A stretch of 64,000 nucleotides of DNA from an uncultured Bacilli bacterium (GTDB lineage Bacteria > Bacillota_I > Bacilli_A > RF39 > UBA660): assembly GCA_934167665.1 (NCBI GenBank), contig CAKPLN010000001.1:248001-312000 (forward strand), given 5' to 3'. This document shows, piece after piece, positions 35,326 to 44,387 of this stretch (positions within the stretch are counted from its first letter, which is position 1; each line of letters opens with the position of its first letter). The translations under genes were made by a program, and so were the position numbers. The notes under the pieces are model-generated. The model made no database searches. It saw only the letters and a program-made list of their open reading frames with translations, and was not told the origin of the DNA.

Positions 35326-36987
35326 TTACTTATTAATATGTTTTCTATATAGTTCTATACGTTTTAAAATTTCATCTTTTCCAAGAATCTTCATAATAGA
35401 AAATAAATCAGGTGATTGTCTTCTTCCCGTAACCATTACCCTAATAGCTTCACAAATATCACCGACATGGCCAAGGTATTTATCAGGTTCCTTCTTATAA
35501 TCTTTTGGACTAGCCGCAAATCCCTTAGAAGTAGCAAATTCTTTTACCTTACTAAACCATTCTTCATTTGTACAATCGAGGTTTAAATAGTTATTAATAT
35601 ATTCAAGTACCAAATCAACATCATAAATTTTATCGCCATCATACTTACTAAAGTCTTCTTTTTCAAACATATCAAAAGTAGCATAAGAAAATTCTTCTTT
35701 AACATCACTATATTTACTAATATCTTTACGAGGACGATCTCCATCTTTTTCAACACTTAAGAAAGAAATCATTTTATCTTTATTAGTTTCTAAAAGATTA
35801 GCATAGTCTGCATCATACTTCTTTGCCCAAGCCAAAGTTTCATTATAAACATCCATACCACTTTTACGAGAAAAATATGTTTTACAAATATTTTTAAATT
35901 TAGCTTCGTCAAAACTAGTACCACCGATAGCTTGTTTATCAAAAGTAAATGTAAAGTCCTCAATACTTTTATCTTGATTAGCTAAATACCATTCTTCAAA
36001 ATTAGTATTAGTAATAGTTGCTAAATAAAGATGAAGAGCATCAATTGGAATACCGCTTTCTTCATAGTACTTAACTCCAGCCCAAGGATCTTTTCTCTTA
36101 CTAATTTTTCTAATAACACCAGTTTCTTGATCTTTAATTGTAATAGGTGCAATATGAGCATATTGAACTTTATCAAAACCTAAAATTTCAAATAATTGAA
36201 CATGAAGTGGAAGACTAGATACCCATTCATCACCACGAATAACATGTGTAGTATGCATTAAATGATCATCAATAGCATGAGCAAAGTGATAAGTTGGTGT
36301 TCCATCTTTTTTTAGTAATACTGTGTCCATATCATGTTCTGGAAATTTCATTTTACCTTTAATACAATCAATAACTTCAATCGTCTTATTGGCATCCCCC
36401 GGACTTTTTAGTCTAATAACATACTCTTCACCATTAGCAAGTTTTTCCTTAACCTCATCTAAAGATAGATCACGATCAACAGCATAATGTCCATAGATAC
36501 CTATTTTCATCTTATTAATAGCTTGTTCTTCTTTTATAGTATTCTGTTCCTCTTCAGTCATAAAACAAGGATAAGCATAACCTTGACATATTAAATCCTT
36601 AACATAAGTTTGATAAATTTCTGTTCTCTTACTTTGTTGATATGGCTCATAATCTCCACCAAAACTATAACCTTCACTAGGTAAAATATTAAATCCGTGT
36701 AAAACACCAACGATATTTTCAATTCCACCTTCAACCATTCTCTTTTGATCCGTATCTTCGATTCTTAAGAAGAAAACACCACCGCTTTGTCTAGCATAAA
36801 CCATATCACAAAAAGCTGAATATAAGTTACCTAAATGAACACTTCCTGTAGGAGATGGACCATATCTTGTAACCATAGCTCCTTCAGGTAATGATCTTGC
36901 TGGATACAACTTTTCATAGTAATCTCTATCATGCTTTATATTAGGAAATAAAACCTCAGCTAACTCTCTTCTTTCATCACTATTCAT
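35326..36987 (-). CDS. gltX: Glutamyl-tRNA synthetase GltX
   Basis: The class I synthetase charges tRNA-Glu and, in most Gram-positives, misacylates tRNA-Gln for later amidation. The HIGH-type motif reads YGPSPTGSVHLGNLYSAF (residues about 42-59) and the KMSKS-type loop is KISKRKDPW. The 553-residue length is longer than the usual 480-490. No glutaminyl-tRNA synthetase is seen, and a tRNA-Gln gene lies immediately upstream in the same direction. Confidence 0.94.
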   Translation of the reverse strand: MNSDERRELAEVLFPNIKHDRDYYEKLYPARSLPEGAMVTRYGPSPTGSVHLGNLYSAFCDMVYARQSGGVFFLRIEDTDQKRMVEGGIENIVGVLHGFNILPSEGYSFGGDYEPYQQSKRTEIYQTYVKDLICQGYAYPCFMTEEEQNTIKEEQAINKMKIGIYGHYAVDRDLSLDEVKEKLANGEEYVIRLKSPGDANKTIEVIDCIKGKMKFPEHDMDTVLLKKDGTPTYHFAHAIDDHLMHTTHVIRGDEWVSSLPLHVQLFEILGFDKVQYAHIAPITIKDQETGVIRKISKRKDPWAGVKYYEESGIPIDALHLYLATITNTNFEEWYLANQDKSIEDFTFTFDKQAIGGTSFDEAKFKNICKTYFSRKSGMDVYNETLAWAKKYDADYANLLETNKDKMISFLSVEKDGDRPRKDISKYSDVKEEFSYATFDMFEKEDFSKYDGDKIYDVDLVLEYINNYLNLDCTNEEWFSKVKEFATSKGFAASPKDYKKEPDKYLGHVGDICEAIRVMVTGRRQSPDLFSIMKILGKDEILKRIELYRKHINK

Positions 36988-37044
36988 AATTCAACCTCCA
37001 AGTAATAAAATCTCTTATATAATAATAAACTAAAGACTCTAAAA

Positions 37045-37072
37045 AAGCAATAAAAAGTCCATAAGGACTTTT
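37045..37072 (-). terminator. Terminator after tRNA-Gln
   Basis: AAAAGTCC / GGACTTTT with a 4-base loop is followed by T-rich sequence on the minus strand. It separates tRNA-Gln from gltX. Confidence 0.7.
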
Positions 37073-37081
37073 AATTTCAAA

Positions 37082-37156
37082 TGGCTGCCCCAGTTAGATT
37101 CGAACTAACGCGTCGTGCGGTCAGAGCGCACTGCCTTACCACTTGGCTATGGGGCA
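37082..37156 (-). tRNA. tRNA-Gln (anticodon CTG)
   Basis: The minus strand gives a full cloverleaf: acceptor TGCCCCA/TGGGGCA, anticodon stem GTGCG/CGCAC with loop CTCTGAC (anticodon CTG, reading CAG), T arm GTTAG-TTCGAAT-CTAAC, discriminator G and encoded CCA. The overall form is typical of Gram-positive tRNA-Gln. Confidence 0.93.
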
Positions 37157-37263
37157 ATCTCAATAAATAAATTGTATCGCAAAAACAAAAAAAAGAAAAG
37201 ATGTTAATTACACTTTTCTTTTAATAAACATTACATTTTAAAATATTCATATTGTAAAGAACT

Positions 37264-37599
37264 TTAAATAATACCAAATATTCTAGCTATAGTATTAATT
37301 ATAAAAATAGAAGCTAACATAGTAGTACAAATTGAAAAGATACAAAAACTTAACTTCAAAAATACATTTTTCTTCTGTTGTATTGTATCAATAATATAAA
37401 ATATACTAACAAAAAATATTAAAATATTATCAACCCACATTAGTATATTAAAAGCTTTAGTAGCAATAAAACTTCTAAGAGCCTCTGAATCATATATAAT
37501 ATTAGCATATACTATCGGACTTATAACTAAACTTACAGCTGTCAAAACTACTAAAATTACCTCTACCCACTCACCAAAGTTCTTAATTTCTCTATTCAT
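37264..37599 (-). CDS. Small membrane protein of unknown function (111 aa)
   Basis: This is a 111-residue protein with about three transmembrane helices (residues 11-32, 50-70, 80-108) and few charged residues between them. A GGAGGCGT ribosome site precedes the ATG. No family is recognised. It lies between tRNA-Gln and the large wall-hydrolase gene. Confidence 0.6.
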   Translation of the reverse strand: MNREIKNFGEWVEVILVVLTAVSLVISPIVYANIIYDSEALRSFIATKAFNILMWVDNILIFFVSIFYIIDTIQQKKNVFLKLSFCIFSICTTMLASIFIINTIARIFGII

Positions 37600-37661
37600 A
37601 ACACGCCTCCTTCTACTCTAACACTAACATAAACTTACCATTTTGTAAAGAGTACTAGGTT

Positions 37662-39629
37662 TTAAAAACCTTTAGGATAACTTTCACTACTCATATGTGT
37701 ATACTTTTTAATTAATTCTTCTCCTTTTATAATAATATATCCACCTGTATTAGTATAAGCATGAGCACTAATAATTAAACCATTATCTCTTCCAGCTTCT
37801 TCAGCAACTATAAAGCCACTATCTGTTTTTCCAACAATTATTTTAACATGGCCATTAGTTCGCATAACATCACCAATCTCCCCATTATTTTTCGAAACAG
37901 GAAGACCGTCCCAATAATAATAACTATTAGCAAGTATTGAATTATATACAATTCCTGTATTTAAATATGTCCAGTTAACAAAACCGTCACAATCCATTCC
38001 ATAATAATAGTAGCCTTCATATGTAGGATTGTTTCTATAAATCCCCCAAGAACCATACGCTCCAATAGAACTAGTTTTGCCACCTCTCCAATAAGGAATA
38101 GTAACTCCATATTTTTGATATAAACCGGTAGCTAAAGTAACACCAGCAGTAGCTGCTCCAGTCTTAGTATATAAACCAGCCGCTCTAACAGATCTAGCCA
38201 TCAACTTATTAAAATCATCTAAATTGCCACCCTTACTTTTAATGTAATCCTTTAGAGCTGTTCCCTTTAAAATATTACCACTATGCCTAATAGAAGAATT
38301 ACTAACAACAGCCGTTGCCACTTCACTAATACCACCATTACTATCTTCAGCCCATACATATGTAGTTCCTGCTAATCTAACAACTTCAATGCTATTATTA
38401 CTAGTTGCTACATATCCAGAATCCTTACTTGGAATATTATTAGAGTAATTAAAATAATATCCCTTAATATTACCATTAACACTCTTAGCATTAACAGTAA
38501 CAAATACACCGTCTACCTTAATACTTTCAATATAAACCGAAGTAGTAACCTCACATGTTGTCTTACTACTATTACCAGCATTATCATAAACAATAACCTC
38601 ATTGTTTTTAACCAATCCATTAATAGAAACAACATTACTATTATAAGTATTATTATTTACAACATAATTTTTAATTCCAATATCATCAGTTGCATCAATA
38701 GTAACAACAGTCTTACCATTAGTAAATTTAGCCCTACAACTAACACTTGGATTAGTTCTATTAATATTACTTATCTTAATACTTTTTTCTTTTACAATAC
38801 CATATTTATTATATAAAACAAATTTATACTCTCCATTATCAGAAACTCTATAAGTATAATTAGAATCCTTTATCGTTTTACCATCTGGTAATATTAAATA
38901 TTCCATATCACTATCCTTAACATTGATATTAATATCTACCGTACCATTAGTATAACTATTTGTACTAGGGGTTAAATCAAAGTCAACTAATAAAACATTA
39001 ACAGTTCTAGTTCTTTCAATAACTTCGCCCTTAGAATTAGTAACACTATATTTAATATAATATTTACCAGGTTTAGTATTATCAATATTATGAGTAACAA
39101 CAACACTTTTAGTAATATTTCCATCTTTACTATCTAAAGCTAAAAAACCATCTTCTCTATAGGTACCAAAAACGGCTATATAAACCTCTTCATTACCAAG
39201 TAACGTTATCTTAGTTTGTGAAATATCACTAACATCATCACTATTACCATTATTACTTCCATCATCAATATAATTATCACCAGATTGATCAACATCACTT
39301 TTAGAACGTACAACCTGAACAATTCTTCTAACAAATATATCTTTAAAATAATAATTAACTTGATAAATACCAATATTATTAACATCAACATTATTTTCAG
39401 TTCTAATTTCACTAGAATAATCTTTATTATTGCTTCCAGATAAAGTAGCCCCTAAATCATTATATGTACTTCCTTTTTCTACAACAACATAGGTATCTCC
39501 CTTAACAGACAAAGTATAAACAATTCTTGATGAAGAAAGACCCCACAAAACAATAATAAAAATAACAAAAATTACAATCATATAGCCAATAAAAAACATT
39601 CGACTACTAAAAATATTCTTCTTTTCCAT
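37662..39629 (-). CDS. Membrane-anchored cell-wall hydrolase with Ig-like repeats and a C-terminal NlpC/P60-like domain
   Basis: The 655-residue protein has an N-terminal anchor (residues about 12-33). Bacterial Ig-like (DUF5011-type) domains follow, with VEKGSTYNDLGAT and KDGNITKSVVV motifs, then further beta domains with TNGTVDININVKD. A C-terminal papain-like domain carries the probable catalytic Cys in YGMDCDGFVNW and His in TNGHVKIIVG. This suggests a peptidoglycan endopeptidase or amidase displayed outside the membrane. The start at 39629 follows GAGGTTTT. The stretch 39651-39873 beyond it is non-coding and holds a direct repeat. Confidence 0.75.
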   Translation of the reverse strand: MEKKNIFSSRMFFIGYMIVIFVIFIIVLWGLSSSRIVYTLSVKGDTYVVVEKGSTYNDLGATLSGSNNKDYSSEIRTENNVDVNNIGIYQVNYYFKDIFVRRIVQVVRSKSDVDQSGDNYIDDGSNNGNSDDVSDISQTKITLLGNEEVYIAVFGTYREDGFLALDSKDGNITKSVVVTHNIDNTKPGKYYIKYSVTNSKGEVIERTRTVNVLLVDFDLTPSTNSYTNGTVDININVKDSDMEYLILPDGKTIKDSNYTYRVSDNGEYKFVLYNKYGIVKEKSIKISNINRTNPSVSCRAKFTNGKTVVTIDATDDIGIKNYVVNNNTYNSNVVSINGLVKNNEVIVYDNAGNSSKTTCEVTTSVYIESIKVDGVFVTVNAKSVNGNIKGYYFNYSNNIPSKDSGYVATSNNSIEVVRLAGTTYVWAEDSNGGISEVATAVVSNSSIRHSGNILKGTALKDYIKSKGGNLDDFNKLMARSVRAAGLYTKTGAATAGVTLATGLYQKYGVTIPYWRGGKTSSIGAYGSWGIYRNNPTYEGYYYYGMDCDGFVNWTYLNTGIVYNSILANSYYYWDGLPVSKNNGEIGDVMRTNGHVKIIVGKTDSGFIVAEEAGRDNGLIISAHAYTNTGGYIIIKGEELIKKYTHMSSESYPKGF

Positions 39630-39718
39630 AAAACCTCTACACTTTAACACTAACTTTATTTTATTATACCATGTTTACCTAAATTATTAATAAAAATAAA
39701 TAGTGTATAAAGAACAAA

Positions 39719-39779
39719 ACTAATCCATTTCTGAATTAGTTATTTATTAAAGCTCGAAAAGTTCAAGCAGATTCACACA
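39719..39779 (-). repeat. Direct repeat copy 1 (left end of the accessory insert)
   Basis: About 60 bases, including GCTCGAAAAGTTCAAGCAG and GATTCACACA, match 41942-42002 in the same orientation. The only differences are about three changes in the stem CTAATTC/GGATTAG. The copy next to tRNA-Met contains that tRNA's terminator; this copy lies away from any tRNA. Confidence 0.85.
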
Positions 39780-39873
39780 AAATGCGAGTAAATAGTAACC
39801 TAAGTAATCAGTAAATAAATAACTAATCTTTATAAACATAACACTCTACTTTTTATTAAATTAAAATATTTTT

Positions 39874-40446
39874 TTATTTAATGTGATCATATCTATTTTT
39901 TAACACTCTAACTAACTTTTTATGCAATTGTTGTTCTAATGTTTCTTTATTATTCTTTGTTAGCGTTCCGTTAAAACATAATTCTTGAGCCTTATCGTTA
40001 TATAAACCTGAAACTACTTCAGTTAATTCCCAACCATATTTATTAATGATTGGCCTAAACATTTCTAATTTATAATCTGCTAATGTTATAAGCGGTTTAG
40101 TGGTTCCTAACCATCTCATTGATTCTTCAACTATTGCTGTTCCTATTCCTAAGCCTCTACATTTATCAGAAACATATAATGTACATATTTTTTGTTCCTC
40201 TCCATTTCTTTTTAAACAAGCCATTGAAATTATTTCATTATCATTTTCTGGATTTCTAACAAATAATATATTTCGTTCATCTCCATTTATAGTTGCAGGT
40301 AATTGTTTAGTAAAATACCACTCTTTATGTTTTGGGTAATCATCACAAATAAAATCTGTTATCATATAAATTTTAGTAGCAAGTATCATAAACTCTTCTT
40401 TTGTGACATTACCTACATAATTTTTTAAACTTTCAATATTTTTCAT
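39874..40446 (-). CDS. GNAT family N-acetyltransferase
   Basis: The 190-residue protein has the acetyl-CoA-binding signature LYVSDKCRGLGIGTAIVEESM (residues about 90-110; Q/R-x-x-G-x-G/A) after a beta strand with ISMACLKRNGEEQ. The acceptor substrate cannot be predicted. It is in the 2.2-kb insert between the direct repeats and is transcribed opposite to the two ASCH genes, sharing a divergent region with them. Confidence 0.8.
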   Translation of the reverse strand: MKNIESLKNYVGNVTKEEFMILATKIYMITDFICDDYPKHKEWYFTKQLPATINGDERNILFVRNPENDNEIISMACLKRNGEEQKICTLYVSDKCRGLGIGTAIVEESMRWLGTTKPLITLADYKLEMFRPIINKYGWELTEVVSGLYNDKAQELCFNGTLTKNNKETLEQQLHKKLVRVLKNRYDHIK

Positions 40447-40483
40447 TTTTCCCTCTTAAAATTGCCATTTATAATACCACTTT

Positions 40484-40512
40484 TTGCTATATTTGTCAAT
40501 TTGTGATATAAT
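40484..40512 (+). promoter_or_regulatory. Promoter of the ASCH gene pair
   Basis: TTGCTA (40484-40489), a 17-base spacer and TATAAT (40507-40512) are followed by AGGAGGGG at 40523-40530 and the ATG at 40535. The longer reading frame would start inside the -35 box, so it is excluded. Confidence 0.7.
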
Positions 40513-40534
40513 ACCTATCACAGGAGGGGATGAG

Positions 40535-41074
40535 ATGGAGAAAAATCGTAAAAATAGAATTGCTATTATTTCAATAATGACATATTATGCAAGACAAATA
40601 TTTGATGAAACTAAACTTTATGAATTTAGAAAGTCACCATTAAAAGATGAATTGCTTAATAAAAAAATTTATGTATATTCTGCAAAAGAAGATAAAGCAA
40701 TTATTGGATATTTTAAAGTAAGTGATATTTTAAATGGAAATACAGATGAAATATTAAGAGCAACAGGATATGACAAAAGGCATGATGGTCATGAAATTGT
40801 TGAATATTACGGAAAAAATAATCCGGATTGTTTTGCTCTCCATTTGTATGATGTCACCGAATTTGAAGAATATTTAACATTAAGAGATATGAGAAGCATT
40901 TCAAAAAATGCTGATATGCCACAATACATCAAATTTATTTATGATAATGATCCATTATATGAGGTTATTAAAGAATGGGATGAAGCATTTAGCTTAGATG
41001 GCAATTTATGTGATAATCCTAGTAAAACAAAGCAAATGATATTGCAAAAAGCTAGAATGAAAGGAAGAAAATAA
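40535..41074 (+). CDS. ASCH-like domain protein (179 aa)
   Basis: The N-terminal part has the ASCH/PUA-like pattern (IISIMTYYARQIFDETKLYEFRKSPL, then KKIYVYSAKEDKAIIGYFKVSDI). ASCH domains bind RNA or modified nucleosides, and some are N4-acetylcytidine amidohydrolases. The C-terminal third is helical and unassigned. The start follows AGGAGGGG. The second ASCH gene begins one base after this stop, so they form one operon. Confidence 0.7.
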   Translation: MEKNRKNRIAIISIMTYYARQIFDETKLYEFRKSPLKDELLNKKIYVYSAKEDKAIIGYFKVSDILNGNTDEILRATGYDKRHDGHEIVEYYGKNNPDCFALHLYDVTEFEEYLTLRDMRSISKNADMPQYIKFIYDNDPLYEVIKEWDEAFSLDGNLCDNPSKTKQMILQKARMKGRK

Positions 41075-41075
41075 T

Positions 41076-41417
41076 ATGAAACATGAAATGAAATTACAAC
41101 CTGAGTATTATAATTTTATACTTAATGGCACAAAAAGAATCGAAATTAGACTTTTCGACGAAAAAAGACAACAAATTAAAATTGGAGACACTATCAAATT
41201 TTTAAAAGAGCCTGATTTGAATGAGTCATTTAATGCTAAGGTTACTGGTTTATTAAGATATAATTCTTTTGAAGATATGTTTAAAGATTTTGATATTTCT
41301 ATTTTATCTGATAAATCTATGACAAAAGAAGAATTAATTGGTGTTCTTGAACAATTTTATACAAAAGAAAAACAAGAACAATATGGTGTTTTAGGAATTA
41401 GAATTGAATTATTATAA
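41076..41417 (+). CDS. ASCH domain protein (113 aa)
   Basis: This is a compact ASCH protein: MKLQPEYYNFILNGTKRIEIRLFDEKR with the K-x-x-E-x-R motif, then QIKIGDTIKFLKE, and GVLGIRIE at the end. Small ASCH proteins of this type include RNA-binding proteins and acetylcytidine hydrolases. It is the second of two adjacent ASCH genes and is followed by a terminator. Confidence 0.85.
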   Translation: MKHEMKLQPEYYNFILNGTKRIEIRLFDEKRQQIKIGDTIKFLKEPDLNESFNAKVTGLLRYNSFEDMFKDFDISILSDKSMTKEELIGVLEQFYTKEKQEQYGVLGIRIELL

Positions 41418-41458
41418 AAGATGGTAATGAGTTTATCTCTCAAAGCCATCTTTTTCTT
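41417..41458 (+). terminator. Terminator after the ASCH pair
   Basis: AAAGATGG (41417-41424) and CCATCTTT (41446-41453) form an 8-bp stem followed by T-rich sequence. It also overlaps the end of the opposing broken gene. Confidence 0.65.
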
Positions 41459-41897
41459 TGCTTAAATCTAAATTCTTAATATCGTCATCATCTAAGGCCT
41501 CGTCTTCATACATATCATTAACAGCATCAATATATTTATCATCTTTATCATATCAATTATGAAGTTTACTATATAAGAATGATATTAATTTATCAAATTT
41601 ATCTTTCCAATATTCAATAGTATTTTTTAAACTACTTATTTTAGATTTTAAGAAAGATATTTCTTTATCTTTCTCTTTGATATTATTATTTAAAGTTTTA
41701 CCCGATACATAATCTCCTTTATAGATTTCATTAGATAGAATTTTTAAGATTCTTACGTCTCTCCAATCAGTTTTATCTATCTTTCTAATATTACCATTTA
41801 TAATAGTAGGTGTAGTTTTAGAAAACTTACATATCAGTTCTAGCTTTCTTTTTAACAATTCTTCAATAGGTAATTCTTCTTTAATAATATTTACCAT
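41433..41897 (-). pseudogene. Gene interrupted by an in-frame TGA (resembles the C-terminal region of a plasmid Mob/Pre protein)
   Basis: The first part, 114 residues from ATG 41897 with a good AAGGAAGG site, has a basic start and a coiled-coil, and ends KLHN at a TGA (41553-41555). The same frame continues with 39 acidic codons (YDKDDKYIDAVNDMYEDEA...) to TAA at 41433. This looks like one coding region broken by a TGG-to-TGA change. The helical core and acidic tail recall C-terminal parts of mobilisation relaxases, which is inference only. Confidence 0.5.
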
Positions 41898-41941
41898 AAT
41901 ACCTTCCTTTCTTTCTAGGATAGTTTCTTAAACACAAAAAA

Positions 41942-42002
41942 ACTAATCCGTTTCCGAATTAGTTATTTATTAAAGCTCGAAAAGTTCAAGCAGATTCACA
42001 CA
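41942..42002 (-). repeat. Direct repeat copy 2, downstream flank of tRNA-Met
   Basis: This copy matches 39719-39779. On the minus strand it directly follows the CCA end of tRNA-Met and contains CTAATTCG-GAAA-CGGATTAG followed by seven T, i.e. the tRNA terminator. It is the probable original copy of the repeat. Confidence 0.85.
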
Positions 42003-42079
42003 TGGTAGCGACGGAGGGGATCGAACCCCCGACCTTCCGGGTATGAACCGGACGCTCTAGCCAGCTGAGCTACATCGCC
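42003..42079 (-). tRNA. tRNA-Met (anticodon CAT, elongator type)
   Basis: The minus strand gives GGCGATG...CGTCGCT as acceptor, D arm GCTC/GAGC, anticodon stem TCCGG/CCGGA with loop TTCATAC, T arm GGGGG-TTCGATC-CCCTC, discriminator A and encoded CCA. Apart from a few bases it matches Bacillus elongator tRNA-Met. Confidence 0.93.
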
Positions 42080-42150
42080 AAATCAATCGAACAAATAAAT
42101 AATAACATAATAAAACTAATTTGGCAATACCCTATTATTAATTTTTATAT

Positions 42151-43227
42151 TTAATTATCAATTGACTTTTTTAAATTATTATCAGCATTTTCATATGCTA
42201 CATGAACACTAGCTATATCATCCATCAAACCCACCAAACTATTCATAACTGTAGTAACATTATTAAAATAATTGCTAACAGCCTCAGGCACTTGACTAGG
42301 CATACTAGTAGTACTAGAACCACCAAAAGATGAAAAATTCATATTAGCAAAATGTGTTCCTCTAACCCTTCTACCAATAAAATTTAAGTAATTTTGCAAA
42401 GTCTTAGCATCAGACTTTAACACATAATCTTTTAAATTTCTAAAGTCCCCAGTAATGTTACCAAAACCATTTCCCAAATTAAAGTACTTAAATACCTTAT
42501 TAACAGTAGAAATATCATTATAATTAAGGCTTTTAAAAGCTTTAATATTAGAATCATAAACAATAATATCATAGTTATCAGGAAGACTACCCGTACCGTT
42601 TAAAAACTTAACAACGCCATTTTCCATAAAACTAGCATTAACTCCATCATGACTAGTACCATATAAAGACTTATCCTTAAAAATAACAATATTAAAACCC
42701 ATTTTAGCAAGTCTTTCATATTGATCAACATATTTATTAGTACCATTATATTGAGCAAAAGCTAATATCAAAGAATTACTATTTTTAATAGTACTAAGTG
42801 TCCCACTAGATGATAGATAATCAGTCGGAACATAACCATCCATTATTACCGTAACTGGTACATTGGAAGGGTTTTGTTTAATCATAGCCTCTGATTCATT
42901 TATTGAATATACAGTTCCTCCACTAAAAGATACCATAAAAGTTTGACTATTAGTTAAACCGTATTCTTTAGCTATACAATTATAAAAATCAATATTATTA
43001 GTTCTATCCGCTCTAATAATTATAGAATCACACGCATCAGATGTAAGCCTATTATCATAAGGAGCCCAATTTCTAACATACCCATCGTCTCCATGCTCAT
43101 AAACAACTACACTGGTACTGGCTGTACAATTATCAGGAATATAAGCTTGAAAATGATATCCAGAATCTGTAACAAATTCCTTTAAATAACCACTAGCATA
43201 TCTTTTTACATTGCCAAGGCACCCCAT
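42151..43227 (-). CDS. Alpha/beta-hydrolase-fold protein with helical YxxxD C terminus, copy 2
   Basis: This 358-residue paralogue of the upstream gene has a first strand FQAYIPDN, nucleophile-elbow-like MVSFSGGT (near residue 100), VTVIMDGY, and GTSHDGVNAS as the likely His region. Residues about 310-358 form a helical tail (VPEAVSNYFNNVTTVMNSL, then YENADNNLKKSI) aligning with the sister protein. No signal peptide is present. The YENAD element fits the type VII secretion YxxxD motif, so it may be exported by an ESX-like route. Enzymatic function is unproven. Confidence 0.65.
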   Translation of the reverse strand: MGCLGNVKRYASGYLKEFVTDSGYHFQAYIPDNCTASTSVVVYEHGDDGYVRNWAPYDNRLTSDACDSIIIRADRTNNIDFYNCIAKEYGLTNSQTFMVSFSGGTVYSINESEAMIKQNPSNVPVTVIMDGYVPTDYLSSSGTLSTIKNSNSLILAFAQYNGTNKYVDQYERLAKMGFNIVIFKDKSLYGTSHDGVNASFMENGVVKFLNGTGSLPDNYDIIVYDSNIKAFKSLNYNDISTVNKVFKYFNLGNGFGNITGDFRNLKDYVLKSDAKTLQNYLNFIGRRVRGTHFANMNFSSFGGSSTTSMPSQVPEAVSNYFNNVTTVMNSLVGLMDDIASVHVAYENADNNLKKSIDN

Positions 43228-43251
43228 ACATTATCACCGCCAAATCAACAT

Positions 43252-44361
43252 CTATTTACCATTAATACCATTACTCAATCTTTGATCAGCATCTTGATAC
43301 ATTGTATCAATATTTGAAATAGTATCAGAAAGATCAACTATCTTATTTAACACATTAGTAACATTTAAAAAATAACTTTTAACAGCACTATCAACACTAG
43401 TAGGCATATCTGTTGTACTATAAAAATTTTGGCTATCAAAAGATGCATTTAAAAAGTTAGTCTTTTTTATAGCCGAAATAATTAATTTTAAATATTGATC
43501 AAGAACCCTAGAGTCTGATCTAATATCATACAAACTAAGTGCTGCTAACCTCTTCACCCTAGATTCTAAAACACCAATATCATAATAATTATAAAGTTTA
43601 TCGATCGTAGATATTTGGCTACTATCAATTACTTCCCAACAGCCAGTGTCTCTATTATACACTTTATAAGTGTATCCTTCCGTAGGTAAGCTTCCCCCAT
43701 CAGCATAATTGAAAGCCCCACTCTTAAAAAAGTTACCATTTATCGCCACATGTCCACAGTCATCAGGTTCAGCCAAAACAACGTTAACTCCAGCATCAAC
43801 ATAATCTTGATAGCCTGCTTCCGCCCGCCACTCAGGGGCAAAAACAAGGAAAACAGTATTATTTTTAGCTAATAACGCTCTATTTTCCTCTGTCAATTTA
43901 TACTTTGGAGCACAATAAGTAGTTGAATAATCATCAATAAAAAAAACTACTTGTGGATCTATTTCCGGGTTTTGTTTGATGTTTTCCATAACTATATCAA
44001 ATCCCGCAAAACCGCCAGCACTAAAACCACTACCAGAAACATTCATATTACTAATACCATAATCACTACGTATCGAATTAATAATCTCCATAGTATTAGC
44101 ACCCCAATCAGCACTCCAGCCCATACTAGGCATCACAACAATTGAATCACTGCCATTTTCAATAAGGGCATCATAAACACCATAAAAATTTCCTCCGTGG
44201 TATCCACTCCACCAATCAATAGTACCACCTGATCCATACGTATAAGTAAATATTTGCGTATTAGATGTTACATTAGGCGGAATATAAACAGAATAGGAAA
44301 CACCATTTTTATAACTACATTGCTTAATTGTACCACCATTATTTGTCTTAATCTCATCCAT
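43252..44361 (-). CDS. Alpha/beta-hydrolase-fold protein with helical YxxxD C terminus, copy 1
   Basis: The 369-residue protein has an esterase-like core: VSYSVYIPPNV, a nucleophile elbow NVSGSGFSAGGFAG (G-x-S-x-G type), VVFFIDDYS, and DDCGHVAING as the His region. The tail from about residue 315 (TSVDSAVKSYFLNVTNVLNK, then YQDADQRL) matches that of the downstream paralogue. I start at ATG 44361 (MDEIKTNNG) because TTGGAGG is its ribosome site. No signal peptide is visible; the tail has YxxxD. Confidence 0.65.
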   Translation of the reverse strand: MDEIKTNNGGTIKQCSYKNGVSYSVYIPPNVTSNTQIFTYTYGSGGTIDWWSGYHGGNFYGVYDALIENGSDSIVVMPSMGWSADWGANTMEIINSIRSDYGISNMNVSGSGFSAGGFAGFDIVMENIKQNPEIDPQVVFFIDDYSTTYCAPKYKLTEENRALLAKNNTVFLVFAPEWRAEAGYQDYVDAGVNVVLAEPDDCGHVAINGNFFKSGAFNYADGGSLPTEGYTYKVYNRDTGCWEVIDSSQISTIDKLYNYYDIGVLESRVKRLAALSLYDIRSDSRVLDQYLKLIISAIKKTNFLNASFDSQNFYSTTDMPTSVDSAVKSYFLNVTNVLNKIVDLSDTISNIDTMYQDADQRLSNGINGK

Positions 44362-44387
44362 ACTAACCTCCAAGGGAATTGTATCTA

